Below, one piece after another: positions 13,339 through 25,900 of a DNA stretch of 64,000 nucleotides. The notes under the pieces were generated by a model. The model did no database searches. It was not told the DNA's origin and was given only the letters and a program-made list of their open reading frames with translations. The position numbers and the translations under genes were made by a program. This DNA comes from Hypomesus transpacificus (lineage: Eukaryota; Chordata; Actinopteri; Osmeriformes; Osmeridae). The stretch spans positions 5,871,874-5,935,873 of the forward strand of contig NC_061067.1 of NCBI RefSeq assembly GCF_021917145.1. Direction: 5' to 3'. Within the stretch, counting starts at the first letter, position 1, and each line of letters opens with the position of its first letter.

Positions 13339-16085
13339 ATGCTTGAGCCAGGACACACAGCGGAAGGAGCATTATTCTACAATGGGACGAAGGGACAGCA
13401 ACTTAGAAGCAGAACATTGTTCAATTACCGAGCTATTTTTACCTTCCACGTCCGACTTGGCTCACTAAAAGGTGATGCACCCTCTCTACCCTTGCCTTTG
13501 CATGATAAAGATAGACTTGTCAAATCTTGGCTAATGGGAAAGTGAAGCGAGCCAGGAGTGAAAGTAGTAGTAAGTAATTGGCATTATCATGTCAGGAACA
13601 GAGAGAGCTCTGTGGAAGATCTCCCCATCTCCTGAGGTAATTAGTGCTGAGCACCAGCATGAACGAGGCATGGGAACACAGACACACAGAGAGACACACA
13701 CAGAGACACACACGGAGACACACACAGACACACACACAGAGAGCTGGGTGTTCAGTTCTTTTTTTATAATTTTTGTCTAATTCCTTCCCTTGGTAGTCAT
13801 TGCTCGATTCAATTAATATGACTGATTCCGAAGAAAATTCAAGCGTTCAGGTAACACAATGTGCACCATTACAGAATAAGTAACACTCATTGGGCTGTTT
13901 GTTACAGCTTTCCAGCATCGATTTCGGCCTCAGCCTCTGATTCAGGCTGAGCCTTACCCCCAGACTCGGCCTCTGAGTCTGCCTCAGCATTACTCCCAGC
14001 CTCAGCCTCAGCTCACAACCTCAGCTCTTTCCATTGCTCTAATGAAGGCCACTCCAGCCGAGGGACAGTGGAGAGAGGAAGAGAGAGCGAAAGAGAAGGA
14101 GAGAGAGAGGGACAGAGATAAGGTCAGAGGTGGAGAAGCTCCAACATGATAATAAGCTGGGTTTGCAAAGCCAGATGTATTGCTACAGAAGGCAGCGCAT
14201 GCTACAAGCTGCTTGTCCATAGCCATGGCCTGTCATGCTGCCTTTGGTGGCGTCTGTTCTCACCTTATGTTCCATACATTTGCAAGTAATGACAAGCCAC
14301 AGTCAAAGGCATGTGGATGACACTGAAGCATGCCAGACACTATCATCCCTTCAACATACTTACACACAAGCAAAGTATAGTGGTAATTAATGGCCATCAA
14401 GTACAGTACCAGCTACACCTCACTGACTGACTATATAACACACTGCTATAGCAGCTTGTGTTTAGCATGTACATGCCAATGCTGACTAATTAAAACTTCA
14501 GCTAAAACTTTCTCTGTAGAAACTAGAACTGTTTTGTGCTTATTTAAAGTTTCTGACAGGCCAGTATTTATGAGACAGACGGCAATATCAATTAGGTTTT
14601 TCACAATTTCTCAGCAGGCAACGCTGGGGAAATTAAAACGGCAGCGTTTAAAGGTGCCAGATGAGACTTGTAAATTCGCCTTGAGAAGGATTCATGGGGT
14701 ACTTTATAACTCCTCTGGGTTGTCTTCATCTCAGAGAGAACAAACAAACGTCAGCCAGGCAGACAAGCCCCCTCTGGGGGCTGAAACATTCACAAACACC
14801 AACACACCATCTGCCGTGGCTTTTATATCTATACTTAATATGCTATTATTAATGTTCAGACAATGTACATGTCTCCAGTGTTGAGAACTGGTGTTTCCCT
14901 GTAAATGGCTCCATACAGCGAGCAAACAACAGGCTTTGTTGGTTGTTTTCTTGACCTAGTCAGCAAAGTTGTGAAACTATGAATGCTGGTCTGATCCTTC
15001 TTAAATAGGTGTATGCAGTAGCAAAAATACACCAATGGCTCTGCAACCTCACTTTAACACACACACAAACACACACACAAACACACACACTCTCACAAAA
15101 TACACATTTTGATAACCTATTAGATATTTTAGTAAAAGTTAAACCTTTGATGGCAGACTGGAATATACATTAAATCTATAGTAGTTTCTAATGTTAGGCA
15201 ACCGTAAAAAGACCACACACATAGGCTGTGGTGTTTGTATGTGTGTGGTCTTGTTCTTGAGATGCAAAGTTCTGACTCCCAAAGCAGCTGGACCCCAGAT
15301 AGTTAAAGACAGAGCAGAACAGTACATTTGTTGTGGTACATTTTCAAACGATAACTCTGGAAACACAAACTAATCTCAAGAGCGGGGGGACTAGAGAAAA
15401 GAGAAAAAGGTCACATTGTTGGTTGTTGTGGGAGTGTGTCAAAACTGATGATAATGAAATGGTTTCGGAGGCGATATTTAACAAATAACAAGACCGAACG
15501 AAATCAGTAGAAATAAAGGAATCCACTTTAAGTGTCTGTGTGCTGGAATCTATAATCTGAAATAACTGCCAAATTAACATTACACTTTGAAAAGCACTTA
15601 GCTTCCACCCATGTTTAATTCAACAAGGCTCCAAACAAAGCTAGATGTCACTAATGCATCTGTACTGCTGAGAAGGGTTGCAAGGACATCCATCCACTCA
15701 TCTCCCAGCAAAGCATGGCAACAATGTCTTTCTTTAACATCGCTTAAGGAGGTTCGATAACACAACAAAACCTCCAATTTAATTTTTGATCATTAACTTG
15801 CCATCCAATAACAAATTAAGATAGTTTGCCAGATGGACAAAGATGCACCATTATGCCAAACAAAACATAATTTGTCTTGTGTTTGATCTGTTAAATCCAT
15901 TTCTACATCCTTATTCCCTGGAGCTCTGATAGGATACCTATCCAGTCCCTCTGAGCCTTCAGAAAACAGACAGATGAGACTGGACAATGGATCTGATGAC
16001 CGGTCCCCCAGGCAAGCTTGTCAATGTGACAGCACTGTCTCCCCTGACCACCGCCTGTCACAAGCAGAGATGGAGGAATAAGAAG
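13337..16085. other. Non-coding stretch
   Basis: Contains CA-rich runs (13678-13741, 15058-15093) and a diverged GAGGCT hexamer region (~13925-14025). No supportable exon or RNA gene was seen. Confidence 0.4.
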
Positions 16086-16089
16086 TAAG

Positions 16090-16975
16090 AGAGGGGGAGG
16101 GCAGGAGGAGAGGGCCATGAAGAGGGGGAGGGCAGGAGGAGAGGGCCATGAAGAGGGGGAGGGCAGGAGGAGAGGGCCATGAAGAGGGGGAGGGCAGGAG
16201 GAGAGGGCCATGAAGAGGGGGAGGGCAGGAGGAGAGGGCCATGAAGAGGGGGAGGGGAGGAGGAGAGGGCCATGAAGAGGGGGAGGGGAGGAGGAGAGGG
16301 CCATGAAGAGGGGGAGGGGAGGAGGAGAGGGCCATGAAGAGCGGGAGGGGAGGAGGAGAGGGCCATGAAGAGCGGGAGGGGAGGAGGAGAGGGCCATGAA
16401 GAGGGGGAGGGGAGGAGGAGAGGGCCATGAAGAGCGGGAGGGGAGGAGGAGAGGGCCATGAAGAGGGGGAGGGGAGGAGGAGAGGGCCATGAAGAGGGGG
16501 AGGGGAGGAGGAGAGGGCCATGAAGAGCGGGAGGGGAGGAGGAGAGGGCCATCAAGAGGGGGAGGGGAGGAGGAGAGGGCCATCAAGAGGGGGAGGGGAG
16601 GAGGAGAGGGCCATGAAGAGGGGGAGGGGAGGAGGAGAGGGCCATCAAGAGGGGGAGGGGAGGAGGAGAGGGCCATGAAGAGGGGGAGGGGAGGAGGAGA
16701 GGGCCATGAAGAGGGGGAGGGGAGGAGGAGAGGGCCATGAAGAGGGGGAGGGGAGGCGGAGAGGGCCATGAAGAGGGGGAGGGGAGGAGGAGAGGGCCAT
16801 GAAGAGGGGGAGGGGAGGAGGAGAGGGCCATGAAGAGCGGGAGGGGAGGAGGAGAGGGCCATGAAGAGGGGGAGGGGAGGAGGAGAGGGCCATGAAGAGC
16901 GGGAGGGGAGGAGGAGAGGGCCATGAAGAGGGGGAGGGGAGGAGGAGAGGGCCATGAAGAGCAGGAGGGGAAGTG
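16090..16975. repeat. 31-bp minisatellite, ~28 copies
   Basis: Unit agggggaggggaggaggaga + gggccatgaag repeats at exact 31-bp spacing. Variants include a proximal cluster with ggcagg, interspersed agcggg, and ccatcaag in four units. The unit lacks stop codons in any minus-strand frame, so three long artefactual frames (up to ~400 codons of Pro/Ser/Leu) overlap here. It lies ~340 bp from the Rab-effector coding exon, in the following intron. Confidence 0.97.
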
Positions 16976-17315
16976 TGGGGAGTCTGTCTGAGGGAGTGAG
17001 AGAGTGGGGGCCATGACATGACATCACTGTGAGAACTATCGCTGACCCCTGACTTGTACACCCAGCACCTCTGATGTCCAGTGACTGACTGACTAAAACC
17101 TCTCCCCTCTGTGTTCCAGTCACTCCAAATCAGCAGAAGTCTCTTAATCTTGAGCAAGTCACACTCAGCTTGTTATTGGGACCTTCATAACAGAAAACTC
17201 AAATTCTCAAAATGTTCTATATACCCTCCCAAACTGAAAACCCCCACAGCTGTCCAGTACCCCCTTTCCTTCTGCCCTCCACTCCCCAATCCACACCCCT
17301 CCCCCGGGACCTCAC

Positions 17316-17425
17316 CTGAGCCTGTCCTCCTCCTTCTTCCTCAGCTTCATGTCTCTTTGCACCACCTTCAGGACGTGTTCTGCCTCATCGTCCGTCAGGC
17401 CCGACAGGTCCAGCTTCCGCCGCAT
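17316..17425 (-). CDS. Rab27-effector (melanophilin/MYRIP family) N-terminal coding exon, partial gene
   Basis: First recognised coding exon of a Slp-homology-domain Rab effector. These proteins bind GTP-Rab27 through this helix and link melanosomes or secretory granules to myosin V or VIIa. The exon spans 17510-17316 on the minus strand, between acceptor ccctacag and donor CTCAG/gtgagg. The ATG at 17425-17423 opens [20 protein letters not shown], followed by [16 protein letters not shown], the family's first Rab-binding helix with its acidic/basic heptads. '[12 protein letters not shown]' and 'LRKKEE-RLS' resemble MYRIP slightly more than mammalian MLPH, but linkage to other human 2q genes (SPAG16) would favour a fish mlph copy, so no symbol is assigned. 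The reading frame is also open for 28 codons upstream of this ATG, to the acceptor. The zinc-finger exon and later exons were not found at lower coordinates, so intron 1 probably exceeds the 17 kb left of here. The family is confident; the paralogue is not. Confidence 0.85.
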
Positions 17426-18462
17426 CTCTCCTGGCTGCGCCAGCTCAGCGAAGGGGCTGCTCCCGGGGAAGAGGGCAGAGGAGGCTCTGGGGGCCGAGGC
17501 TGGGACGACCCTGTAGGGAGGGGGAGAGGGAGGGGGGTGTGGAGAGAAAGGGAGAAAGGAGGGAGGACATGGAGAGCTCCATTAACTCTGGGGCCTGTAA
17601 ACGATGAGACTGAGTTCAGAGCGAGAGCCTGGTGAATGATGATGAGCCTGGACAATTATCTCTCCTGTTATTGACCTGTAGTACAGGGAGACTCTCTCCT
17701 CTCCTCTGCACACTACACTCCTGTCCTCTCTCACCCTCCTTCTCTCTCTCTCTTTCTCTACCCATCTAGCACGCCTTCCTCCAGTCTGGAGAACAAACGC
17801 ACGTCATCATCCTATTTCTCGTCACGAAGACAGATGAAAGTCCTTTTGTCTCCCAGACCAGAGAGTGACAGCCGGTCTCCAATGTCAAAGTCACTTTGTG
17901 GGAGATAAATGTTCCATCGTGGACTGTAAGTTTCACTGTGTCCTGTCTTGGGTAAGAGCCTTGAGATCATCTGTCTCAGCCAGCTAGTGAAGCCAATGAA
18001 CATGCATCACAAGCCCATTGACAACACTGCATACACCGGCACACTGTGTTTTCACCCACTCGCACACACAGATGCACACAAATACACACACTTAGTCACG
18101 TTCTTAACAGCCTTAAGTGGAAAGCTGTGAAATCTCACCATCGCGGTAAGCCGGTGCTGCATTTTGTGCATAACAATGTCATTAACAAGGCCTCCCACAC
18201 TGACTACTGCAGCTCCCAATGACAAACCTTCATCTGCTACTAGCCAGCGAGCTAGATTACTCAGCCTATCACACTAACACCTGGAGCTGAACGAGAACCC
18301 CCCCCACCCCACCCAACTCCTGCATGTACGCCCTCTATGTCTCACTCTTTATCATTCACAAACCACAACGCCTCTAAGACTGCTCACATGGACAAAGGAC
18401 AAACTCTTGCTGCAAATGTCATAATTTCCTGCTGGGCTTAATGTATGCCCTTTTTGTGTTAG

Positions 18463-18512
18463 TCAATTTGGATAAAAGCGCCAGCTAAATGAATAAATGT
18501 AAATGTAAGTGA
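18463..18512 (+). repeat. SINE 3' tail fragment
   Basis: Sequence gataaaagcgccagctaaatg followed by aataaatgtaaatgtaag matches the same tail family as the copies at 25.4, 44.1 and 51.5 kb. The head is not recognisable. Confidence 0.65.
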
Positions 18513-19650
18513 CGACAGAGCGGAGAGAACATGAGAACACACCCCCCCCCTCCTGCCTCTGCCTCTGCCTTGGCACTTCAGTTGAGAATTGTGACTCTCT
18601 AGGCTGAGCTATCTAGGTCTGTCACATGTGCCTGTGGCCCAGGCCTTAGGGAAAAGGAGGTACTGTACTGGCCTGATGTAAAGAGCAGCAAAAATACTCC
18701 ATTACTGAAACCCAGGGGCGAAGGTAATTATTCAGCCCCAGCTTTTTATAGCCGTGTCATGGGCAGGGGGAAAGGGGAGGGGGGCATCAATGATCTGTGT
18801 GTGTGTGTATGTGTGTGTGTGTCAGTATTAAAAAGTGGGATCCACATGTTCAGTCACAGCTTTAGGTTGGGTGGCATCCAATACATCCAATCTACTGTAT
18901 GGATTTCTGGTCAAAGCCAACATGCACAGACACATCCTGACTGTACGCACGCACACACACACACTCAAACACGCCTCCTCATCCTAGCACACTTGTGTGC
19001 TGATGTCACCACATCTGCATCATACACTGACAACAGCCCGCCCACCAGCACACAGCAGACAAAAGCCACCAATGAGCCATCGCTCTGAACCCAGCGCTGC
19101 AGGATGTGTGGGCAAGTGCTTCACAACACGACAAGCTGCACTGAATTAAACAGCCGCATAATGATTGGAGATTGGGTCGACGTTCCAGCAACACTGTCAT
19201 TCACTCTGCCAGTGACGGTCTTCAGTCATAAAGGGGCTGATTGCTCGACAATATCTGAATCAGACACGTTCTTTTAGGGGAACCACCTGTGTCATGGGGC
19301 GCCCAGCTGTCCTGCACTAATGATAGTACTGTGGAGTACAACTGGCAGAGCCTTTTGCCTGGGTAGTTCACCCAAGACCAACAGTATAGTGGGTCATGTG
19401 ACGTAAACAAAGTTTCCCCTTACTGCTTAGCCTTTGATTAGCTGACCTTTAAACGCAAGTGAGTCACTAAAAGAAATCAATGAGATGAGGGAAGATTTGG
19501 GAGATAGCAATGAGCCGTGGCTGGGTAGGACAAGCAGGAAGTGGGTGAAACTGGAGCACCTGACAGAACACAGACACAGGAACCTGTGTCAGCTAGGAAG
19601 CACACATCAATACAGAGCATATACATATATATATATGCCAAATGGACATA

Positions 19651-19835
19651 CAGTACTGTGCAAAAGTCTTAGGCACCCAAGATTTTTTTCATAAACATAA
19701 AAAAAATGTATTTTTTGTTTTCTGAATTTGTGTGGCAACTTTTGTGTAGTTTTTTAATTACATTATTTATTTCAGCACTTTCGTCCCACTTTTTATTTTG
19801 TTTTAATTTGTGCTTTAGACTTCTGCACAGTACTG
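19651..19835. mobile_element. Non-autonomous mariner-type MITE
   Basis: The 26-bp terminal inverted repeats begin cagtactgtgcaaaagtctt on the left, and the reverse complement of the right end reads cagtactgtgcagaagtcta; about 23/26 positions match. The interior is AT-rich with no transposase. A TA flanks the left end; the right flank is CA, suggesting a decayed TA duplication. This terminus is a common mariner-family end in fish genomes. Confidence 0.85.
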
Positions 19836-22199
19836 CACACATTCACACACGTACACAGGCACACACATACACACATGCAAGAACACCCACATTGATGCAG
19901 AGGATGAAAATGTCAGCTTGGCACACACACACACACACAAAGACAAAGACGTTTGTCTGCTTGCTGCGGCCTATCACAGGAGAGTGTGTGAAGACCAGGG
20001 CCGGCTCCTAGCAGATGGAGGACTGATGGAGCAGGCCTCAGGACGAGCTCAAAGGGTATGAGCAGCCAAGCGCTAAATGAACTGCTTGTTTTAGCCTCTC
20101 TGTAGAATCGGTGTTTAGCCACAGCCTGAAGGACAACCACCACCTCCATTCACAGACCAGCCACTCATAGACATCCGAGGAGGACTCTCATGAATAAAAA
20201 CCAGCTCATTCGTTCCTCTGCGGCTGCATGTTTGTGGACAGTGTTGTGGAGGGTGCAGTGTGTGACCCATCTGTACAGGAGTGTGTTCTTAGAGGTGAAA
20301 AACCAGCCAGAGGTTCGTAGTCCCTGGAATAATTGCACACATAGATCACAGAGACCAAGCCATGGCATAGCAGTCACCTTGAAACAAGGCGCCCACAACA
20401 GAAACGAAAGAACAAAAGCGCGGGGAACCCTTCCAAGTTCCGTCAAAAAAACTGAAGGAATGGAAAATAGTCTACCCGAAACAGTAGCCTTTATCTTGCA
20501 TATTGTCTTTTCTTTCATGTCTGTTTGGCCATTTGTCTTTCTCAACTAGGCTAATGCCCCAGAGAGAGGAAGAGGAAGAGGAAGGGGCCTGAGACGAGAG
20601 AACAACCATCTGTCAGCGGCGGCCTCCACCCCCCAGGTCTTTGAGGGCCACCAGGCCATTTGTCACTGCCTGATGCAGTGCTATCACACTCGGTGCCTGC
20701 CTTGCAATTACCACCCTGTACACAGGAAGTGTTAAGGTGAGAATATGAGAACAGGTTGCAGTTGTTTACAATCGTGTTCCGGTAAGCTTTTTGCAATCCC
20801 CCATGGAAATACCTCACCTCACAATCACTGACATCACCTTTAACCTAAAGCTAACGCTCCTGATTAAAAAGGGAAGGTTGTTGAACACAGAAATAGCTTC
20901 AATGCTGCTACTGCTGCTGTGACCTATGATGTGATATGCAGACTGAATAAATGTATAGTTTTTGCTCATTGCATTTTCTTCCATATCGAAAAAGATCAAA
21001 GAAACTGGCTTTGAGGAAGCCTATTGTCATGCATGGCTAAATCTCAGCCTATGGAGATAAAAGCTATTTGCACCAAAGCCTTTGAACGGCCAAAGTCTTT
21101 CTTATCAACAGGTGTCAGGCAGCCATGATGCCAACTCATCAGCACCAGCAACCACAACCTGCACACAGCCCTGTCTGAATGAGTTCTCTTTACTACGATC
21201 GATTCTTTTCCTGGGCTGTATATTTAATCCTACGGTACACCTTGCGAGTTATACTAGCCTGGATATATATTGCACTGAGTCCACCCCTCTGCGCCTACAA
21301 TCTGTGTTTCATAAAGCCAGCCTGCTCACAGTGCCCCCCGGGCTTTGAATCTGTATAAACTCTCCAGACTGTTCTGCATTCCCCTGCATATCCTTTCATG
21401 GTTGTATTACCTTTCTGAGGTCTGGCAGCTCAGTGTCCAAATAGCCTTGTTTAGAATGACCAACACGTCATTATGTGAATGCAGGTGTAAGGACACATAC
21501 AAAACTGTCCTCATTTCCTCTCCGTTGAAACCATGATAACTAACATGTCTATGTATTGTAACAACATTTGATTAGACTGATGACTGGTCACCTCCGGGTT
21601 TTATTTACGAATAAATGTTATGTTAGAAGGTTCTTAGGCGCAAAAGATAATTTTAACAATGGTGATTTTGTGTTTAGCCCATTCACCGCCTCAGACTGCA
21701 TGCCACGTTTGCTGGCTTATCAAAACAGATTATCAATAAGAACATAGTCTAGCAAATGTTATGAAAAGGAGGTTGTGTCTGTTGTTAAATATATAATGTT
21801 CTGATACACTGCTTCGTTCCGTCTAAAACTCTTATCTGCAACAGAGCAAGCGATTGTTTTAATCATGATTAAAATGCATGATACGGAGTGGTCACACACA
21901 GATAATTGCATTAACGGGCTATCGGACACAACACAGCTGCTTTGCAGTCTAGCATTCTTGTCAAGTTGTATTTATACGTTGAATCAGAACATTCCGTCAA
22001 TTTGCTGTCAATGTTTACAACCAAAGACGCGATCTAACAACAGGTTAACAGCCATAAGTTCATTTGTCTAGCAAACACTTACACGCAATCAATGAGCACC
22101 AGATGACCGCCAGCAACAGTCTCCAGACAGCGCTTTATCCCAGTCAATGATTTCAAAACGTGGGTTGATGCGCTCTGATATGCAGTGCTAAACTTCCTT

Positions 22200-22920
22200 T
22201 AGGTTAGTCCTTTTGTCACTTGCGCTGCAATGTCTTCGGGTTATTTTCCCCAAACAGTCGCAGGCACCATTGAGTGATCACAAGGTTTGGATTACAAGAC
22301 GGCGCAGACCGGGCGAGGTGAGGAGATTTACATATCTCAGTTTTCCCGGTGTTTAGAGCGGTGCACATTTATTTTCTCTGGGTGGCCATAAGACAAAAGG
22401 CGGTAGAAAATGCAAAATAATGGCAGGCACGCAACGTTCTCCGTTTATCGCCACGTAGATTTCCAGCTTCTGATCCCATCTTCTGTCGGCACCTGTGCAT
22501 CCTGTGGGACAGCCAATCAGAGTGCTTCAAAGACACCGCTTCTCTCCTCTCTTGAGGAAGCGCACTCCTCTGCTGCAGAATGAACTCGCTTTGTGTGTTC
22601 ATTCACAAAAAAATAAAACAAATAGCATAAAGACATTACAAAACTGGAGGTCATGACAACGCCATACTAAACGATTCGATTTATCTTTATCTCAGTTTAC
22701 GTTCATAGTAACTCAATAAAAATGACATCAAATAAAAAAGCACTAAATAACTTGTTTTAGACTTTTCAAAGAGATTATTCAAAGTCTAATCTCATATTAT
22801 CTTATCGTTTACGGACAGATTTAACTCTAAGTGGCTAGCTAGCCTAAGGAGCGAGAGTGATACCGGCGCCTTTACTTTCAGAGAGCGGCCGCACAAAAAA
22901 GGCAAAACGCTATGAAAAAA
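22200..22920 (-). promoter_or_regulatory. Candidate upstream promoter of the Rab-effector gene
   Basis: A GC-richer, repeat-free block with CpGs, an inverted CCAAT at ~22511-22519 (CAGCCAATCAG on the plus strand) and several possible minus-strand donors. It lies 5 kb upstream of the first recognised coding exon, where a non-coding exon 1 might be. There is no direct proof of transcription. Confidence 0.25.
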
Positions 22921-25900
22921 GTCGCTGGCGCCCAGGAATAAATGTCCCAGTATGGCATGTGCACGCACTGACCTTAAGTGTCACAAAAGGAGAATGTAAA
23001 GAGCTGCATGCTGAAATAAATTACAAGTTTAAAGCGCCTTGCATTTTCTATCGCCACAGTGTGTCTCCATGTGGGTTGGTTGTAGATTTCTAGTGTGAGT
23101 GCACTAGTGTGGGTTGGAGAGCAGAGATTACTAATGTTGGATTATTTGGTTGAATGAAGAGAGCAAAGCATTCTAGTCCTTCTATCCCTTTCACATGCCC
23201 CCCACTGCAGCAGCAGTGGTGTGTGTGTGAGTGTGTGTATGTGGGTGTGTTTATAAATCAGTGGGAAAGAGCAAGCTTTAGAAATTGTGTATGTGTACGC
23301 AACGGTGTGTGTGTGTGTGTGTGTGCAGCGACATTCAACATTTTTGTTTGTCTGGGAATAGATTAGCTACACAGCCGGAACACTGGCATTTGAGGGGCTA
23401 TACAGAGGGTCTCTCTGCACACAGTGCAAACTATTTCTTTGTCGAAATGTCACACTTCAAAACAATCTAAAATGGAATTAATTCATGAATCCAGCGAGCT
23501 CCTTTGTGGAGATTATTTATAGGTTTATCAATTATTTCATAATGTGACAATCAATAGATACCTCACTTATGTCCTAAGTGTATTGCTTTCTTCTCACCTA
23601 ACTTTCAACTTGAGATACAAGACAGAGTTCATAGTTTGTGGTGGTTTGAGGTTTGAATCAAACCTTCCCCTACATGGGAAGCAAAAAATCAACAATTAGT
23701 GTAACTACAGTACGTTTTTTTTCACAAGCACATATCCCTGAGCAATTTATATGCCCTACCTTCTCTCCTTGGCAGTGAGTCAGACAGCAGGCGTGTCTAA
23801 AGGTACACACAGCCTTACCACCTGGCACCGGTTATATTAACCGACCACTCAACCCTGACCCACAGCAAGCACCATTCACAAGAAGTCAAACATTCAACCA
23901 CTAGCTTCCTGTCATGACCCACTCTTAACAATGATACAATTGTCATGTCCCAAAGTCCTGAAAATAGATGTCACACTTCTAGCCCCTCCAATCTACAGCT
24001 AAAGGTACAAGAAAGAAAACAATCACCTTCAGTGGTGAATAATCAGAGTAAAGAAGGCGTAAAGTTAAAAACACTCTATCCCGTTGATTACCTTCCATTT
24101 GTGTCCACACAATAACAAGGATGTTCATATCCATGTTTGACTGTATGCTTGGATAAGCCTTTGTTTGGAGCAACCATACATTCCGACATACACACTTAGC
24201 TATATTTAAACAGTGCGTGCATTTCAACCTGCTACAATGATCTCTGCACTGTAAACGGAAAGAAGGCAGCAAGTAAATGACACCCTTCATTATGTGTGAC
24301 GCACCTTGAGGTAGACCATTCAGGGTTATGGTTTTTTCTCAGCATAAAACTTCTGGACTGAACAAAGATTGAGGATCTGAGACCAGATTCCTGTGTTGAA
24401 TTCAGGTCGATTCTGAAGCAGGAAAAGGAGTTATGTTGTAGACTGATGTAAGTTTCTCAGTTTCTTACCAAGGAAAAAAGGAATCTCTGCATCATCATGA
24501 GTCATCACAAAGAGCTGGTCGTGCTGGATCTCTTGTGGCTGCAATGTGCTGGGCTGTGCAGGTTTCCTGTGGGGCTTTGGAGCTGAAAACCTCAACCACT
24601 CACAACAGGAATTTATGAGTGTTTGTGGGGGGGGGGGGGTGATGGGTAAGTGGTGAATTGTCAAATTAAGTGGTAATCTGGATCTGCGATGTATGTCTGT
24701 GTCAATGTTTGAATCTATGTGTCTGTATTTGTATGTGTGACAGAGCATTTGTGTCTGTATCTGTATGTGTGTTTTTACAATGGCTTATGCCCCCTATTAC
24801 AAGAAATTCTGAACTCTATTCAATCAAATTAATTGGATTAGCCCAGCCTCCATGAAGCCTGGAGTTCAGTCGAGTTTAAGATACATTCTCGTCATTGATC
24901 CGCTACTTTATTCTCTTTCTCTTTAGAAACAATTTATCTACTTAATCCCACATAAGAGTGGAATCCCATTAGCAGAGAAGTAATCATTGCATGTTTAAAA
25001 ACAATAAAGTTTGCGCTTCGGAAAAACTCAAAGTAAGACTGTATTGATTTTGGAATTAGCAATTCTCCACAGGAAGATATTTGATAATGCGCTTGTTAAC
25101 CACCATCCAGGCTAGGTGTGTGTGTGTGGGTGTGGGTGGGGGGGGGGTTGGGGGTTAGTTAGTGTCTGTGTGTGTGGGGGGGTAGTTTGTGTGTTTGTGG
25201 TTGTAGTTATCTGTATGGGCTAAAGCATTCATATGACTCAGTCTATGTCTGTCTGTGTCTATGTGCCTGTATGTCTGTATGCAGTAAGAATACTGATAAG
25301 AGTGGGGGTCAGATGGCTGAGCAGTTAGGGCCGCGCCAAATGACGTTGTGTCCTTGGGCAAGGCGATCCACCCTACTTGCCTCGGGGAGAATGTCCCTGT
25401 ACTTACTGTAAGTCGCTCTGGATAAGAGCGTCTGTTAAATGACCTAATGAATCTAAATGTAAGAGTAAACGTTTGCTAGTGAATGGATGGTGAAGACGCA
25501 GATATTCCGAGTTTTGAATCAGTAAAGTATTTGCTGTGCTCTGCATTGGCGTTTGTCAGGATGGGCAGTGGACAGCTACAGGACTGAGAAGGTAAGGATC
25601 ACAACATGATGACCAAGTAAGAACCAGGATCTTTGTGTGGTCCATCAGAGGGCATTTCAGACCAATGTTCACCTTGTCATCTAGGTAAATATACACTTAT
25701 GTAAGCAGTATGTGCATTTGTGTGTGTATTATCTACATCTGCTCTGCTGAATCCTGTTACATAAAGAATATACCTATTAACTTTAAGATTCAGATCGAAC
25801 AGTTGGAGGTTGAGCAAAGGTTGACTTTAATGAACGTGGCTAATTGCCTGTAAGTGGCCTGTGCACAGTCGGTAAAGCCTCAGCAAACAATGACTCACTC

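Larger units (their letters stand above)
17426..22200. other. Non-coding stretch right of the Rab-effector exon
   Basis: Bases 17426-17510 are the 5' part of the same exon. Beyond that lie a SINE tail at ~18463-18512, GT/CA runs (~18797-18822, 18952-18964, 19922-19939) and a mariner-type MITE. No other exon was supported. Confidence 0.4.

Noticed and set aside
13925..14025. Minus-strand Glu/Ala-rich frame
   Set aside because: A diverged GAGGCT tandem with a stop just upstream; low-complexity DNA.
15903..17157. Minus-strand frames of up to ~400 codons rich in Pro/Ser/Leu
   Set aside because: They are translations of the 31-bp minisatellite, open in all three minus frames because the unit has no stop; there is no promoter, splice logic or conserved domain.
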